A DNA stretch of 64,000 nucleotides from Xanthobacter tagetidis (GCF_003667445.1 NZ_RCTF01000013.1:1-64000), one strand, 5' to 3'. Counted from the stretch's first letter, positions 1-8,031 are shown. The notes: a model not told the origin generated them from the sequence alone. Translations and numbers: made by a program.

Positions 1-108
1 GCCGGCGGCGCGCCCCTGCCGCGCCCGGCGCCCGAGCGCGCCCGCGCCCTGAACGCGCAGCCGGGAGCGCCGGACACCGCCGCAACACCGGGCACCGCGA
101 CCCGCTGA
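1..108 (+). CDS. C-terminal fragment of an unidentified protein (5' truncated)
   Basis: The first frame is open from base 1 to a TGA at 106-108 and would encode 35 residues rich in Ala, Pro and Arg, ending GTATR. This looks like a low-complexity C-terminal tail of a gene that begins before the window. No domain is visible and the family cannot be named. It converges on the minus-strand mesaconyl-CoA hydratase gene, whose stop is at 143. In DNA this GC-rich a chance open frame of 108 bases is common, so the call is weak. Confidence 0.3.
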   Translation, partial: AGGAPLPRPAPERARALNAQPGAPDTAATPGTATR

Positions 109-142
109 GGGCCGGCGCAGCCCTGCTGCCCCGGCGGCCCCG

Positions 143-1192
143 TCAGTGCGGGATCAGCACCCAGTAGTCGAGGTCGAGGATGACGCTCGGGTCGTACTCG
201 TCGCCGTCCTTGTAGGGGAAGTCGGCGCAGGGCCGGTCCTTGGTGGCGACGGTGCGCACACGCAGCGCGCCCACGTCGTCGCGGCCGGGAATGGCGGCGG
301 TGTCGAGGATCTCGCTCCAGGCGTGCACCGTGAGGCCGGCGAACAAAGGCGCCACGTGCCGCCCGGCATTGATCGCCGCCACGTGGAAGGCGTTGCCGAG
401 GCCGTTGAACGACAAGGCGCGGGCGATCGAGATCACGTGCCCGCCATAGATCAGGCGCCGGCCGAACCGGCCCTGGCCCTCGGTGAACTGGTTGAAGTGC
501 ACCTTGGCCGTGTTCTGGTAGAGGCGGGTGGCGATCATGTGCTCCGCCTCCTCCACCGTCATGCCGTCCACGTGGTCGATCCGCTCGCCGACCTCGTAGT
601 CGGCGAAGCGCGCCGGGCTGCCGGAGAGGTCGAAGCGCCAGGCCTCGATGTCGAGCGCCGGCACCGCGTCGCCCAGCGCGTCGGGGGCGAGCGCCGCGGG
701 CAGGGTCGGCACCACCGGCTCGGGCGCGGGCAAGGACGGGTCCTTCTTGCGCACCATCACCCAACGCACATAGTCGAGCACCTCGACGCCGTCCTGGTTG
801 AAGCCGCTGGAGCGCACATAGACGACGCCGCTCTGGCCGTTGGAATTCTCGCGCACGCCGATGACCTCGGAGACCGCGGTCAGCGTGTCGCCGGGATAGA
901 CCGGGGCGAGGAAGCGCCCGCCGGCATAGCCGAGGTTCGCCACCGCGTTGAGGGAGATGTCGGGCACCGTCTTGCCGAACACCATGTGGAACACCAGCAG
1001 ATCGTCGATCGGCGCGCGCGGATAGCCGAGGTCCTGGGCGAAGCTGTCCGCCGACTGCACGGCGAAGCGCGTGCCGTAGAGCGCGCTGTAAAGGCTGACG
1101 TCACCCACCGTGAGGGTGCGCGGCGTCGCATGGCGGATCACCTGGCCGACCGCGAAGTCCTCGAAGAAATTGCCGGAACTGGTCTTGGTCAT
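143..1192 (-). CDS. mch: Mesaconyl-CoA hydratase (beta-methylmalyl-CoA dehydratase), MaoC family
   Basis: This 349-residue protein has two MaoC-type hot-dog halves. The N-terminal half opens MTKTSSGNFFEDFAVGQVI and the C-terminal half contains FADYEVGERIDHVDGMTVEE. Length and two-domain layout match the mesaconyl-CoA C1 hydratase of the ethylmalonyl-CoA pathway, which hydrates mesaconyl-CoA to beta-methylmalyl-CoA during acetyl-CoA assimilation. A CoA-ester lyase of the malyl-CoA group lies about 2 kb away on the same strand (3237-4115), which supports the assignment. The ATG at 1190-1192 was chosen because it starts the conserved domain and has a purine-rich GGGGGCGAGAG stretch just upstream. 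The main doubt is whether it acts on another enoyl-CoA; substrate specificity is inferred from family and context. Confidence 0.8.
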   Translation of the reverse strand: MTKTSSGNFFEDFAVGQVIRHATPRTLTVGDVSLYSALYGTRFAVQSADSFAQDLGYPRAPIDDLLVFHMVFGKTVPDISLNAVANLGYAGGRFLAPVYPGDTLTAVSEVIGVRENSNGQSGVVYVRSSGFNQDGVEVLDYVRWVMVRKKDPSLPAPEPVVPTLPAALAPDALGDAVPALDIEAWRFDLSGSPARFADYEVGERIDHVDGMTVEEAEHMIATRLYQNTAKVHFNQFTEGQGRFGRRLIYGGHVISIARALSFNGLGNAFHVAAINAGRHVAPLFAGLTVHAWSEILDTAAIPGRDDVGALRVRTVATKDRPCADFPYKDGDEYDPSVILDLDYWVLIPH

Positions 1193-1318
1193 CTCTCGCC
1201 CCCGGTGAAGGCACCCAATGTGGCAGAGGCCCCGCGTGCGGCGCAACAGGGGTTGACGGCGGCGCACGGCTGGGCCTTTTGGCAGCAGGGCGCAAAATGC
1301 AGCGGCGGGGGTGCGAAG

Positions 1319-2230
1319 GTGTCGGGATCGGCGAGCCAGAAACTGTCCTTCCAGGCGATGATCTTCACCATCGTCCTGTTCTCGCTCTACGTCGTGGCGG
1401 CGAGCTTCACCAATTCGGCGGCCATCTTCACGGACCTGCTCGCCACATCCTTCGACCTGACGGCGCTCACCGCCTGCTGGCTGGTGCTGCGCCTTTCCAG
1501 CCGGGCCAATCCGGGTCGGTTCGCCTACGGTCTCGGCAAGCTCGAAAACCTCGCCGAGATGATGATCGCGGTGCTGCAGACCATCCTGGTCATCATCGCC
1601 AGTACCCGCGCGGTGGCGCTGGTGCTTGACCCGCAGCCGGTGGAGGGCGCCGGGGCCGGCCTCGTGGTGGCGGCGCTCGCGGTCGCCGGCAACGCCTATT
1701 TCAACCGCAAGGCGCTGCGGCTCGCGCGCGAGACCAAATCCCCGGTGCTGGAGGCGCAGGCGCGGGTCCATCTGGTCTCGGCCACCGCCAGCCTGTCGGT
1801 GTTCATCGGCACCATGATCACCTCGACGTTCCACACCATCGAGTGGATCGCCTATCTCGATCCGCTGGCGTCGTTCGTGGTCATCAGCTTCATGGTCTAC
1901 AACATCTGGGCCATGCTCTCGAACTCGGTCGGCTCGCTTTTGGACCAGGCGATCGGCGAGGCGGGCCAGCTGCGGATCCTGCGCGTGCTCACCAAGCACT
2001 TCAACGACTTCGACGAACTGGGCGACATCCGCACCCGCCAGCTCGGCGGCAAGATGATGGTAGAGCTGCACCTCGGATTCGAGAACGACTGGAGCGTCGA
2101 GCAGGCGCGCCAGGCGGTGGGGCGGCTCACCAAGGCGGTGAAGAAGGAATTCACCGACGCCGGCGACGAGGTCGACGTGGCGGTGGTGCTCCTGCCCGCC
2201 GGTCCCGCCGACGAGACGGCCTACGCCTGA
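1319..2230 (+). CDS. Cation diffusion facilitator (CDF) family metal exporter
   Basis: This protein of about 303 residues belongs to the CDF family of proton/metal antiporters, which export zinc, iron, cobalt or manganese from the cytoplasm. The first half has several membrane segments, with NSAAIFTDLLATSFDLTAL in the region that normally carries the metal-binding His/Asp residues. The family's helix I-II and helix V motifs show NSAA..TD and YLDPLAS. A C-terminal cytoplasmic dimerisation domain (LGDIRTRQLGGKMMVELHLG) follows from about residue 210. The GTG at 1319 begins the segment leading to the first helix and has a GGCGGGGG stretch about 8 bases upstream. An ATG nine codons or more downstream is an alternative. 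Metal specificity cannot be read from the sequence. Confidence 0.82.
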   Translation: MSGSASQKLSFQAMIFTIVLFSLYVVAASFTNSAAIFTDLLATSFDLTALTACWLVLRLSSRANPGRFAYGLGKLENLAEMMIAVLQTILVIIASTRAVALVLDPQPVEGAGAGLVVAALAVAGNAYFNRKALRLARETKSPVLEAQARVHLVSATASLSVFIGTMITSTFHTIEWIAYLDPLASFVVISFMVYNIWAMLSNSVGSLLDQAIGEAGQLRILRVLTKHFNDFDELGDIRTRQLGGKMMVELHLGFENDWSVEQARQAVGRLTKAVKKEFTDAGDEVDVAVVLLPAGPADETAYA

Positions 2231-2243
2231 GCGCCCTGCCCCA

Positions 2244-2447
2244 TCAGTAGTCGGAAAGAGTGATGTCTTCCGACCATTCGCCCGGCACCTCCTTGACGAT
2301 CGCCTGGCCGCAGATGACGCGGCCCTTTACGGGATCGAAGGTCAGGGTCGGCGCGCCGTGGAGCTGCCAGCCCTTGTTGAGGGCGGCCGAGACGCGCTTG
2401 CAGAAGGCGGTGTCGTCCGGGCCGGTGAGATAGCGGTAGAGCTTCAT
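2244..2447 (-). CDS. DUF1737 family small protein
   Basis: This 67-residue protein (MKLYRYLTGPDDTAFCKRV..., ending DITLSDY) matches the DUF1737 pattern: a short soluble protein with KGWQLHGAPTLTFD in the middle, where family members keep a 'nGW.l.G.pt' block. Its function is unknown. It lies 17 bases downstream of the DJ-1/PfpI gene on the same strand and may be co-transcribed with it. It converges with the CDF gene, leaving only 13 bases between the stops. Confidence 0.72.
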   Translation of the reverse strand: MKLYRYLTGPDDTAFCKRVSAALNKGWQLHGAPTLTFDPVKGRVICGQAIVKEVPGEWSEDITLSDY

Positions 2448-2464
2448 CGAGATGTCCTTCCGGT

Positions 2465-3181
2465 TCAGCCGGCGCGCAGCGGCACGCCGAGCCTGGCGCC
2501 GACGCGCCGGGCGGTCTCTTCGCGCTCCTGTTGAAACCTCTGGGTGCGCGCGCGGATCTGGGCGACGAGGTCCGGGTTCTCGCGGTCGCGCGGCGGGAAG
2601 GCGGGTGCCGGCTGGTACTCGATGGCGAGCGCGATGCGCCGCGCCTCCTCCTCGCCCGCCAGCTCCGCGGCGAGCCGCAGGGCGAGATCGGTGCCGGACG
2701 AGACGCCCGCGCCGGTGAAGCGGTTCCCGTCCACCACCACGCGCTCCTCCACCGGGATGGCGCCGAGGAAGACGAGCTGCGGCAGCGACAGCCAGTGGCA
2801 GGTGGCGCGGTAGCCCATGAGCAGGCCTGCCGCCCCGAGCACCAGCGAGCCGGTGCACACCGAGGTGACGTAGCGCGCCCCCGAGGCCATGCGGCGCAGG
2901 AAGGCGAGCGTCTCCTCGTCCTCCATCAGCGCCAGCTGGCCCGGGCCGCCCGGCACGAACAGCACGTCGCAGGCCGTGATGTCCTTGAACCGCGCGGTGG
3001 GCATGATCTTCAGGCCGAGGTCGTCCACCACCGGGTCCTTGGCCCGCTTCCAGACCACATCCACCTTCGCTCCCGCGACCCGCGCCAGCACCTCGTAGGG
3101 CGCCGTGAGGTCGAGCTGGGTGAAGCGCGGGAACGCCAGCATGACGATATGCAGCGGCCGGGCGGGCGGCGTATCGGCCAT
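2465..3181 (-). CDS. DJ-1/PfpI family protein (isonitrile hydratase-like)
   Basis: This 238-residue single-domain protein has a class I glutamine amidotransferase-like fold. The nucleophile-elbow motif SVCTGSLVLGAAGLL puts a cysteine at the DJ-1/PfpI active site, and VLFVPGGPGQLALME carries the usual upstream GGPG turn. The N-terminal block HIVMLAFPRFTQLDLTAPYE and the GAGVSSGTDLALRLAAEL segment are typical of the InhA/isonitrile hydratase and AraC-associated subgroup. The reaction cannot be fixed: isonitrile hydratase, glyoxalase III or an uncharacterised hydrolase are all possible. The ATG at 3181 starts MADTPPARPLHIVML. A DUF1737 gene follows closely on the same strand. Confidence 0.75.
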   Translation of the reverse strand: MADTPPARPLHIVMLAFPRFTQLDLTAPYEVLARVAGAKVDVVWKRAKDPVVDDLGLKIMPTARFKDITACDVLFVPGGPGQLALMEDEETLAFLRRMASGARYVTSVCTGSLVLGAAGLLMGYRATCHWLSLPQLVFLGAIPVEERVVVDGNRFTGAGVSSGTDLALRLAAELAGEEEARRIALAIEYQPAPAFPPRDRENPDLVAQIRARTQRFQQEREETARRVGARLGVPLRAG

Positions 3182-3236
3182 GGCGGGGTTCTCCTCGGTC
3201 GGGTCGCTGGTGCTCGGCGCGTGCTGGGGCGCGCCG

Positions 3237-4115
3237 TCAGCCCTTGGCGGTGATGGCGTCGGCGAGCGCGACGGTGCGCTTCGCCATCTCGGCATGCAGC
3301 AGTTCCACCATCCGCCCGTCGAGCGTGATGACGCCCTTGCCGGCATTCTCCGGCAGCGCGAAGGCGGCGATGATGGCGCGCGCGCGCTCCACCTCGGCGG
3401 CGGGCGGCGAGAAGGCGGCGTTGCAGGGCTCGATCTGCGAGGGGTGGATCAGCGTCTTGCCGTCCATGCCGAACTGCGCGCCCTGGGCGCACTCGGCCTT
3501 GAAGCCGTCGAGGTCCTGGAACTGGTTCCATACCCCGTCCAGCACGTCGATGCCGGACGTGCGCGCGGCCGCCACCACCAGCGAGAGCCAGGCCACCATG
3601 GGCGCGCGGCCGGGAACGAGGGCGGCGCGGGTCTCCTTGGCGAGATCGTTGGTGCCGAGCACGAACACCTGGAGCCGGGTGAGCGGGTCGCGCGCCGACA
3701 GGGCGATGGCCTTGATGTCGAGGATGGCGAGCGGGGTCTCGATCATGGCCCACACCCGCGTCGTCTCCGGCACGCCCAGCGCCTTCAGGCGCCGGCCGAC
3801 GGTGACGAGCTGCTCCACCTCCTGCACCTTGGGCACCAGGATAGCGTCGGGCGCGGCGGCGGCAGCGGCGTCGAGGTCGTCCGAGCCCCAGGCGGTGTCG
3901 AGGCCGTTGATGCGGATCGCCACCTCGCGCGGGCCGAAGCCGCCGGCCTTCACCGTCTCCACCACGCGGGCGCGGGCCTCCACCTTGGCGTCGGGGGCGA
4001 CCGCGTCCTCGAGGTCCAGGATCACGCCGTCCGCCGGCAGGGTGCGCGCCTTCTCCAGCGCGCGGGCATTGGAGCCGGGCATGTAAAGGACGCTGCGGCG
4101 CGGACGGATGGACAT
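3237..4115 (-). CDS. HpcH/HpaI aldolase/citrate lyase family CoA-ester lyase, probably malyl-CoA thioesterase/lyase
   Basis: This 292-residue TIM-barrel protein belongs to the CitE-like family. Seen are the N-terminal RSVLYMPGSNARALEKAR, the Mg-binding acidic segment ILDLEDAVAPDAK, the VWAMIETPLAILD strand with the catalytic-site Glu, and GKTLIHPSQIEPCNAAF near the end. The opening resembles (3S)-malyl-CoA thioesterases more than the longer (3S)-malyl-CoA/beta-methylmalyl-CoA lyases that begin with an extra leader. With the mesaconyl-CoA hydratase at 143-1192 it fits the ethylmalonyl-CoA pathway, cleaving beta-methylmalyl-CoA or hydrolysing malyl-CoA. Which of the two it does is undecided. 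It starts at the ATG ending at 4115, 55 bases upstream of the DJ-1/PfpI gene. Confidence 0.75.
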   Translation of the reverse strand: MSIRPRRSVLYMPGSNARALEKARTLPADGVILDLEDAVAPDAKVEARARVVETVKAGGFGPREVAIRINGLDTAWGSDDLDAAAAAAPDAILVPKVQEVEQLVTVGRRLKALGVPETTRVWAMIETPLAILDIKAIALSARDPLTRLQVFVLGTNDLAKETRAALVPGRAPMVAWLSLVVAAARTSGIDVLDGVWNQFQDLDGFKAECAQGAQFGMDGKTLIHPSQIEPCNAAFSPPAAEVERARAIIAAFALPENAGKGVITLDGRMVELLHAEMAKRTVALADAITAKG

Positions 4116-4222
4116 GGACGGGCCCCTCGGATCGATTGGGATCGAAGCTCGACCTTAGAGCGCGGGGCCGCGCTCGCAAAGATGCCGCAGTGCGAAAGGC
4201 GGCGGCAGGACGGGCGGGCGGT

Positions 4223-5398
4223 CTACTGCGCCCCGGATGGAGACGCCTCGGCCGGGGGCGGCCAGGAGAAGTCGTCCGCCCGGCCGCGCACCGGCGGCGG
4301 AGGCACGCCTTCCATCAGCGCCCGTGCCGGGGCCGAGACCTGGACCGCCGGCGGCGTGCCGCGCGCGCCCGCGGGGGGGCCGGCCAGTGCGGCGGGCCGC
4401 TCCAGCGGGCCGCCCGACATGCCGGCGGAGGGCCGGGCCGGGTCCGCCAGCATGCGGTCGAGGTCCTTCTGCACGAAGAAAGCGAGCTTGCGCCCGCCGG
4501 CGCGGGTGAAGCGGATGCCGTCATTGAGCCGCAGGCGCCGGCGCTGGCCGTCCACCGCCGGGCCGAACACGGCGAACTTGCCCTCCTCGTCCACGAAGCC
4601 TTCCCAGACGTCGGCGAACGGGAAGCCGGCGCGGGCAGCGCGCGAGCGCAGAATGTCGTTGAGGCGGCGATAGTCGTCGGACACCGTCGTGCTCTGCACC
4701 GGGGCGAGGCCGACCACGATCACGCGCGGCGCCACGGCCCGAAGGGCGGTGAGCACGTCGTCCACCCGCTTGGCATAAAGCTCCATCCAGCGGTCGGTGA
4801 GCGGCTGGACCGTCACGTCGCCGTCCTTGATGGGCTGGAGGTCGTCATTGCCCAAGGCGAGCACGGCCACGCTGGCGCGCGCCGCATTCACCGCCTCGGG
4901 AAAGCGCGGCGGCCAGTCCACCGGCGTCGGCAGGTAGCCGCTCTCGTCGGCGATGGTCTCGATCACGGCCACACGGGCCCGCTCGCTCACATAGGCGTCG
5001 GCGAGGCCCTGGGCGAGCTGGCTGGCGATGCGGTCGCCCATCACCAGGATGAACTGCGTCTGCGGCTGCTTGCGGCCCTGGGCCGCCGCGTCGGCGCTCT
5101 GGTAGACCACGCCTTCGGGCTCCGCCGGCTTCTTCGGCACCGGGGGCGGCGGCTGTTCCTGCGGCGCGAACAGGTCCCCGGGCGAGAACCAGGGGCGCGG
5201 CTTGCGCTGTCCCGGCGGCTGCACGCCGGGCGGGCAGAAGAACAGGAAGCAGCCCTGCTGGGCGATGGCCGGCGCGGACGGCGCCGTGCCAATGAGCGCC
5301 AGCACCGCGAGCGCGAGCACGCGAAGGAGCGCGCACCCGCTGAGCTGCAGAGCGCACACCACCGGGACATCCCAGGATCTGAAACGGATCCGCCACAT
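4223..5398 (-). CDS. Secreted DUF459/SGNH-like protein with apparently substituted catalytic residues
   Basis: This protein of about 391 residues has a hydrophobic N-terminus (LRVLALAVLALIGTAPSA, then an AIAQ cleavage-like site), so it should be exported. A proline-rich linker follows, then a DUF459 SGNH-hydrolase-like domain. Block I reads VMGDRIASQLAQGLADAY, with Arg where GDSL-type members have the nucleophilic Ser. The C-terminal block reads LNDGIRFTRAGGRKLAFF, with Arg at the position where SGNH enzymes usually have the catalytic His of DxxH. A GNDD block III is kept. It may be a non-catalytic relative or use a different chemistry. A Pro/Ala-rich tail follows. The ATG at 5396-5398 was chosen for the signal peptide; an in-frame ATG six codons upstream is possible. 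Confidence 0.7.
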   Translation of the reverse strand: MWRIRFRSWDVPVVCALQLSGCALLRVLALAVLALIGTAPSAPAIAQQGCFLFFCPPGVQPPGQRKPRPWFSPGDLFAPQEQPPPPVPKKPAEPEGVVYQSADAAAQGRKQPQTQFILVMGDRIASQLAQGLADAYVSERARVAVIETIADESGYLPTPVDWPPRFPEAVNAARASVAVLALGNDDLQPIKDGDVTVQPLTDRWMELYAKRVDDVLTALRAVAPRVIVVGLAPVQSTTVSDDYRRLNDILRSRAARAGFPFADVWEGFVDEEGKFAVFGPAVDGQRRRLRLNDGIRFTRAGGRKLAFFVQKDLDRMLADPARPSAGMSGGPLERPAALAGPPAGARGTPPAVQVSAPARALMEGVPPPPVRGRADDFSWPPPAEASPSGAQ

Positions 5399-5615
5399 GC
5401 TGAAGCATTGGCCCATGCGCAGGGCGGTTTCAAGGCCAGCGCGTGCAATACCGGGAGCATCTGCGGGCGCCGTGCCGAACCGCAGATGCCAGTTCGGGCA
5501 TGAGGCGTCGCCCATTCGCCACGGCCTGCGGTGCGGTTTGCTCACGCGGCATGCGCGGCGACGAATGACGGGCAAACCTACCCGTCATGAAATTTCCTAT
5601 TACAGTACATTAGGA

Positions 5616-6305
5616 ATGCAGCTCTTGCCGACCGGGATGCTCGTGAACTTTCTCGCCACACTCGCGCTGCTTCTCCTGGTCTTTTTTTGGATCGGAGCAT
5701 ATCGGCTCGCCCGTGGCGGCAATGCCATTTCGGGGGTCTTGGTCGCGGCAGGCAGCCTTGGCTTTTTCGGCGTCGCGCTGGTTCCTGCCGCCGGCCCGTG
5801 GCTGCAGCACATTGAGCTGCCGGCAATATTCTGGGTCACCAGCATTTCCGGGCCCGCGAACAAGACTTTTACGACGACGGCACCGCTTGCCCGTATCCAG
5901 CGTTATGGAGCGGACGGTCGTTTTGAGTGCGGCTGGTTCGCGAACACTGGCGGCGGCGTCTTCGCGATCGGGTTGACTCAGGACGGCCAGATCGCCGTCG
6001 CCTCGCTGCGGACGAAGCAGGTCGAATTTTTCAACCCGGACGGTTCTCAGGCCAGCGCCCCGCGCCCCTACACAGGGACTGACGCCGCGACCGGCGGAGT
6101 GCTGCGGCCGTCCGACATCCGGGTTGAAGGCGTCTCATTCGTGGAGACGTCACCGGGAGCGCATCCGTCACCGCGGTGGACGACTCTCGCGATGGTCCCT
6201 TTCCTGGACCCGTTCATCGCCTGGCTTCTCATGGCCCTAGGCGGCTTCTGGGCGTACCGGAAACGCCGCCTCAGCCGGCAAGATGCACCATCGCCACGCC
6301 CCTGA
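5616..6305 (+). CDS. Unrecognised membrane protein with a periplasmic beta-propeller-like segment
   Basis: I do not recognise this 229-residue protein. Visible are two hydrophobic helices at the N-terminus (LVNFLATLALLLLVFFWIGA and GVLVAAGSLGFFGVALVPA), about 120 residues of polar sequence, and one C-terminal helix (PFIAWLLMALGGFWAY) capped by RKRRLSR, which should face the cytoplasm. The middle has two similar strands, RIQRYGADGRFECGWF and VEFFNPDGSQASAP, resembling NHL-type propeller blades but too few to close a propeller. The 5' end lies in DNA that is much AT-richer than its neighbours (about 5580-5650). The start is uncertain: ATG 5616 is given, with ATG 5565 and an ATG at about 5637 as alternatives. 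No operon partner is evident. Confidence 0.55.
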   Translation: MQLLPTGMLVNFLATLALLLLVFFWIGAYRLARGGNAISGVLVAAGSLGFFGVALVPAAGPWLQHIELPAIFWVTSISGPANKTFTTTAPLARIQRYGADGRFECGWFANTGGGVFAIGLTQDGQIAVASLRTKQVEFFNPDGSQASAPRPYTGTDAATGGVLRPSDIRVEGVSFVETSPGAHPSPRWTTLAMVPFLDPFIAWLLMALGGFWAYRKRRLSRQDAPSPRP

Positions 6306-6385
6306 CCCGCCTAGGGTCGTCCGGCGCCGACGAGCGCGGAGCGAATCCGCGAGAGCGAGAGGCCGCCGATCCTCAAAGCCGCGCC

Positions 6386-6405
6386 GCCGACCTCTTCAGG
6401 TCGGC
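6386..6405. terminator. Stem-loop between the orphan membrane gene and the ATP synthase operon
   Basis: GCCGACCT and AGGTCGGC form a perfect 8-bp stem around a CTTC tetraloop. It lies 80 bases after the plus-strand stop at 6305 and about 100 bases after the minus-strand atpF stop at 6505, where a bidirectional terminator would be expected. No run of T follows on either strand, so intrinsic termination is only inferred. Confidence 0.4.
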
Positions 6406-6504
6406 CTGCAACGCGCGAGGATGTACGAAATGGGGCGATTGAACGCTCCTTACGGACCGCCCACGACGAGGTACAGAAATAAGACCGCGCGCCGCGGCCC
6501 GGCC

Positions 6505-6996
6505 TCAGTTGAGCTTGGACTTGACCTCGGAGATGGCGTTCGCGACCAGCCGGGCGCCGGTCTCGCCGACGGCGCCGGCGGCCAGCAGGCCCTCGGACGC
6601 CTTGGCGGCGGCATCGGCGGCGATGGAGCGCACGTCGGCGATCGCCTGGTGCTCGGCCTGGGCGATCTTCTCCTCCGCCATCCTGGTGCGGCGGGTGACG
6701 AAGTCCTCGATCTTGGCCTTGGCGTCGGCGGCGAGGCGCTCGGCCTCGGCCTTGGCGCCGGTGATGATCGATTCGGCCTCGGCCTCGGCCTCGCGCTGCT
6801 TGCGCTTGAACTCGGCCACCAGCTTCTGCGCCTCCTCCTTGAGGCGGCGCGCCTCCTCCAGCTCGGCGGCGATGCGCGCGCCGCGCTTGTCGAGCCCGGC
6901 GGCGATGGAGCGGTGCGCGCCGGCATAGAGCACGATGCCCACGAACACCACGAAGGCGACCGCGACCCAGACTTCGGCGAGAGCCATCTCGTTCAT
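6505..6996 (-). CDS. atpF: ATP synthase F0 subunit b
   Basis: This 163-residue protein has one N-terminal membrane helix (EVWVAVAFVVFVGIVLYAG) followed by a long charged coiled coil (RIAAELEEARRLKEEAQKLV and onward), the architecture of F0 subunit b. It forms the peripheral stalk with b' and connects the membrane a subunit to F1. It is the last gene of the minus-strand F0 operon, 11 bases downstream of the b' gene. F1 genes are not in the window, as is usual in alphaproteobacteria, where the F0 and F1 operons are separate. Confidence 0.95.
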   Translation of the reverse strand: MNEMALAEVWVAVAFVVFVGIVLYAGAHRSIAAGLDKRGARIAAELEEARRLKEEAQKLVAEFKRKQREAEAEAESIITGAKAEAERLAADAKAKIEDFVTRRTRMAEEKIAQAEHQAIADVRSIAADAAAKASEGLLAAGAVGETGARLVANAISEVKSKLN

Positions 6997-7007
6997 GTCG
7001 GTGATCC

Positions 7008-7640
7008 TCAGGCCGCTTCGCGCTTGGACAGGACGCCGTCCACCGCCTTCTCGACGTCCGGCGCGGCGGGCGCGGTACCGATCAGGGTGGAGACGATGGA
7101 ATGGGCCGCGTCCACGGCGATGCCGCGCACATGGGTCATGGCTTCCGCCTTGGTGGAGGCGATGCGCGCCTCGGCCGCGCTGAGCTTGGCGGAAAGCTCC
7201 GCCTCCAGCGCCTTGCGGTTGGCGTCCGCATCGGCGGTCAGCCGGTTGCGGGTGTCGGCGGCGATGGAATTGGCCTTGGCGCGGGCCTCGTTCAGCGCCT
7301 TTTCATAGGCCTGCTGCGCGGCCTCGCTCTCGGCGCGGTGCTTGGCCGCCTCTTCGAGATCGTCGGCGATGCGGTCGTGCCGCTCCTCAAGGATGCGGCC
7401 GATGCGCGGCAGCGCCACCTTGCTCATGAGGTAATAGAGCAGGCCGAAGGAGAGCGCGAGCCACAGGAGCTGCGAGGCGAAGGTGGTGGCGTCGAACGGC
7501 GGGAAGTGGGGCTTGCCGCCGTGGCCGCCCTCGGCCGCGAGAAGCGGAGAGGTCCACAGGCCCGCGATCACGCCCGCAAGCGCAACGCGCCGCGTCCATG
7601 TGCTCCGCGTCCATGTATGCGTCATGGAAGTCCTGGTCAT
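7008..7640 (-). CDS. atpG: ATP synthase F0 subunit b'
   Basis: This 210-residue paralogue of subunit b is found in alphaproteobacteria and phototrophs. It has an N-terminal extension with a hydrophobic stretch (RRVALAGVIAGLWTSPLLAA), then FPPFDATTFASQLLWLALSF leading into the membrane helix, then a heptad-rich helix with the KVALPRIGRILEERHDRIAD block. It pairs with subunit b in the outer stalk. The ATG at 7638-7640 was taken; ATG codons five codons and more downstream are also possible, and the true N-terminus before the hydrophobic stretch is uncertain. The symbol follows the alphaproteobacterial use of atpG or atpF' for b'. Confidence 0.92.
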   Translation of the reverse strand: MTRTSMTHTWTRSTWTRRVALAGVIAGLWTSPLLAAEGGHGGKPHFPPFDATTFASQLLWLALSFGLLYYLMSKVALPRIGRILEERHDRIADDLEEAAKHRAESEAAQQAYEKALNEARAKANSIAADTRNRLTADADANRKALEAELSAKLSAAEARIASTKAEAMTHVRGIAVDAAHSIVSTLIGTAPAAPDVEKAVDGVLSKREAA

Positions 7641-7693
7641 GGCACGCCCGCCTGCCTCAAATGATGTCTTCGACCCCGGCCGGAAACGGACGG

Positions 7694-7714
7694 GATCGCA
7701 TCCGGAATGCGATC
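7694..7714 (-). other. Intercistronic stem-loop between atpE and atpG (b')
   Basis: GATCGCAT and ATGCGATC pair perfectly over 8 bp with a 5-base loop. In the minus-strand mRNA it lies between the atpE stop and the b' start. With a second hairpin at 7770-7791 it may stabilise or process the atpE message. There is no U-tract, so this is not a simple terminator. Confidence 0.45.
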
Positions 7715-7769
7715 GGGCGGCGGGCGCACGGCGGGGAAGTCCCCTCGCCTGCGGTCCGCCACCCCTGGC

Positions 7770-7791
7770 GCGGGAGGACAAGCCCTCCCGC
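7770..7791 (-). other. GC-rich stem-loop directly after the atpE stop codon
   Basis: GCGGGAGG and CCTCCCGC form an 8-bp stem with a 6-base loop 12 bases downstream of the atpE stop on the minus strand. It is well placed to block 3'-exonucleases or to attenuate transcription into the b' gene. Either would raise c-subunit output relative to a, b' and b. The structure is seen; the role is inferred. Confidence 0.5.
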
Positions 7792-7803
7792 CGCGCGGCC
7801 CGA

Positions 7804-8031
7804 TCAGGCCACGAACAGCAGCACGAGGGCGACGACCAGCGCGAAGATGCCGAGGCCTTCCGCGAGCGCCGCGCCGATGAACGCGCGGGCGAACTGGCCG
7901 TCGGCGGCCGACGGATTGCGCAGGGCGCCGGCAAGGAAGTTGCCGAAGATGTTGCCCACGCCGATGGCCGCGAGGCCCATGCCGAGAGAGGCGAGGCCGG
8001 CACCGATGTACTTTCCGACTGCAGGATCCAT
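7804..8031 (-). CDS. atpE: ATP synthase F0 subunit c
   Basis: This 75-residue hairpin of two membrane helices forms the rotating c-ring. The polar loop has the invariant Arg38-Asn39-Pro40, and the proton-carrying carboxylate is Glu58 in ALAEGLGIF. The glycine-rich first helix ([17 protein letters not shown]) packs the ring. The gene has a strong Shine-Dalgarno sequence, AAGGAGAG, just before the ATG, and is followed by two stem-loops, both consistent with the high copy number of this subunit. It lies between atpB and the b' gene in the F0 operon. Confidence 0.97.
   Translation of the reverse strand: MDPAVGKYIGAGLASLGMGLAAIGVGNIFGNFLAGALRNPSAADGQFARAFIGAALAEGLGIFALVVALVLLFVA

Noticed and set aside
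6306..6504. A tRNA or small RNA gene in the gap before atpF
   Set aside because: A single 8-bp hairpin is present, but no cloverleaf or promoter-terminator pair could be assembled.
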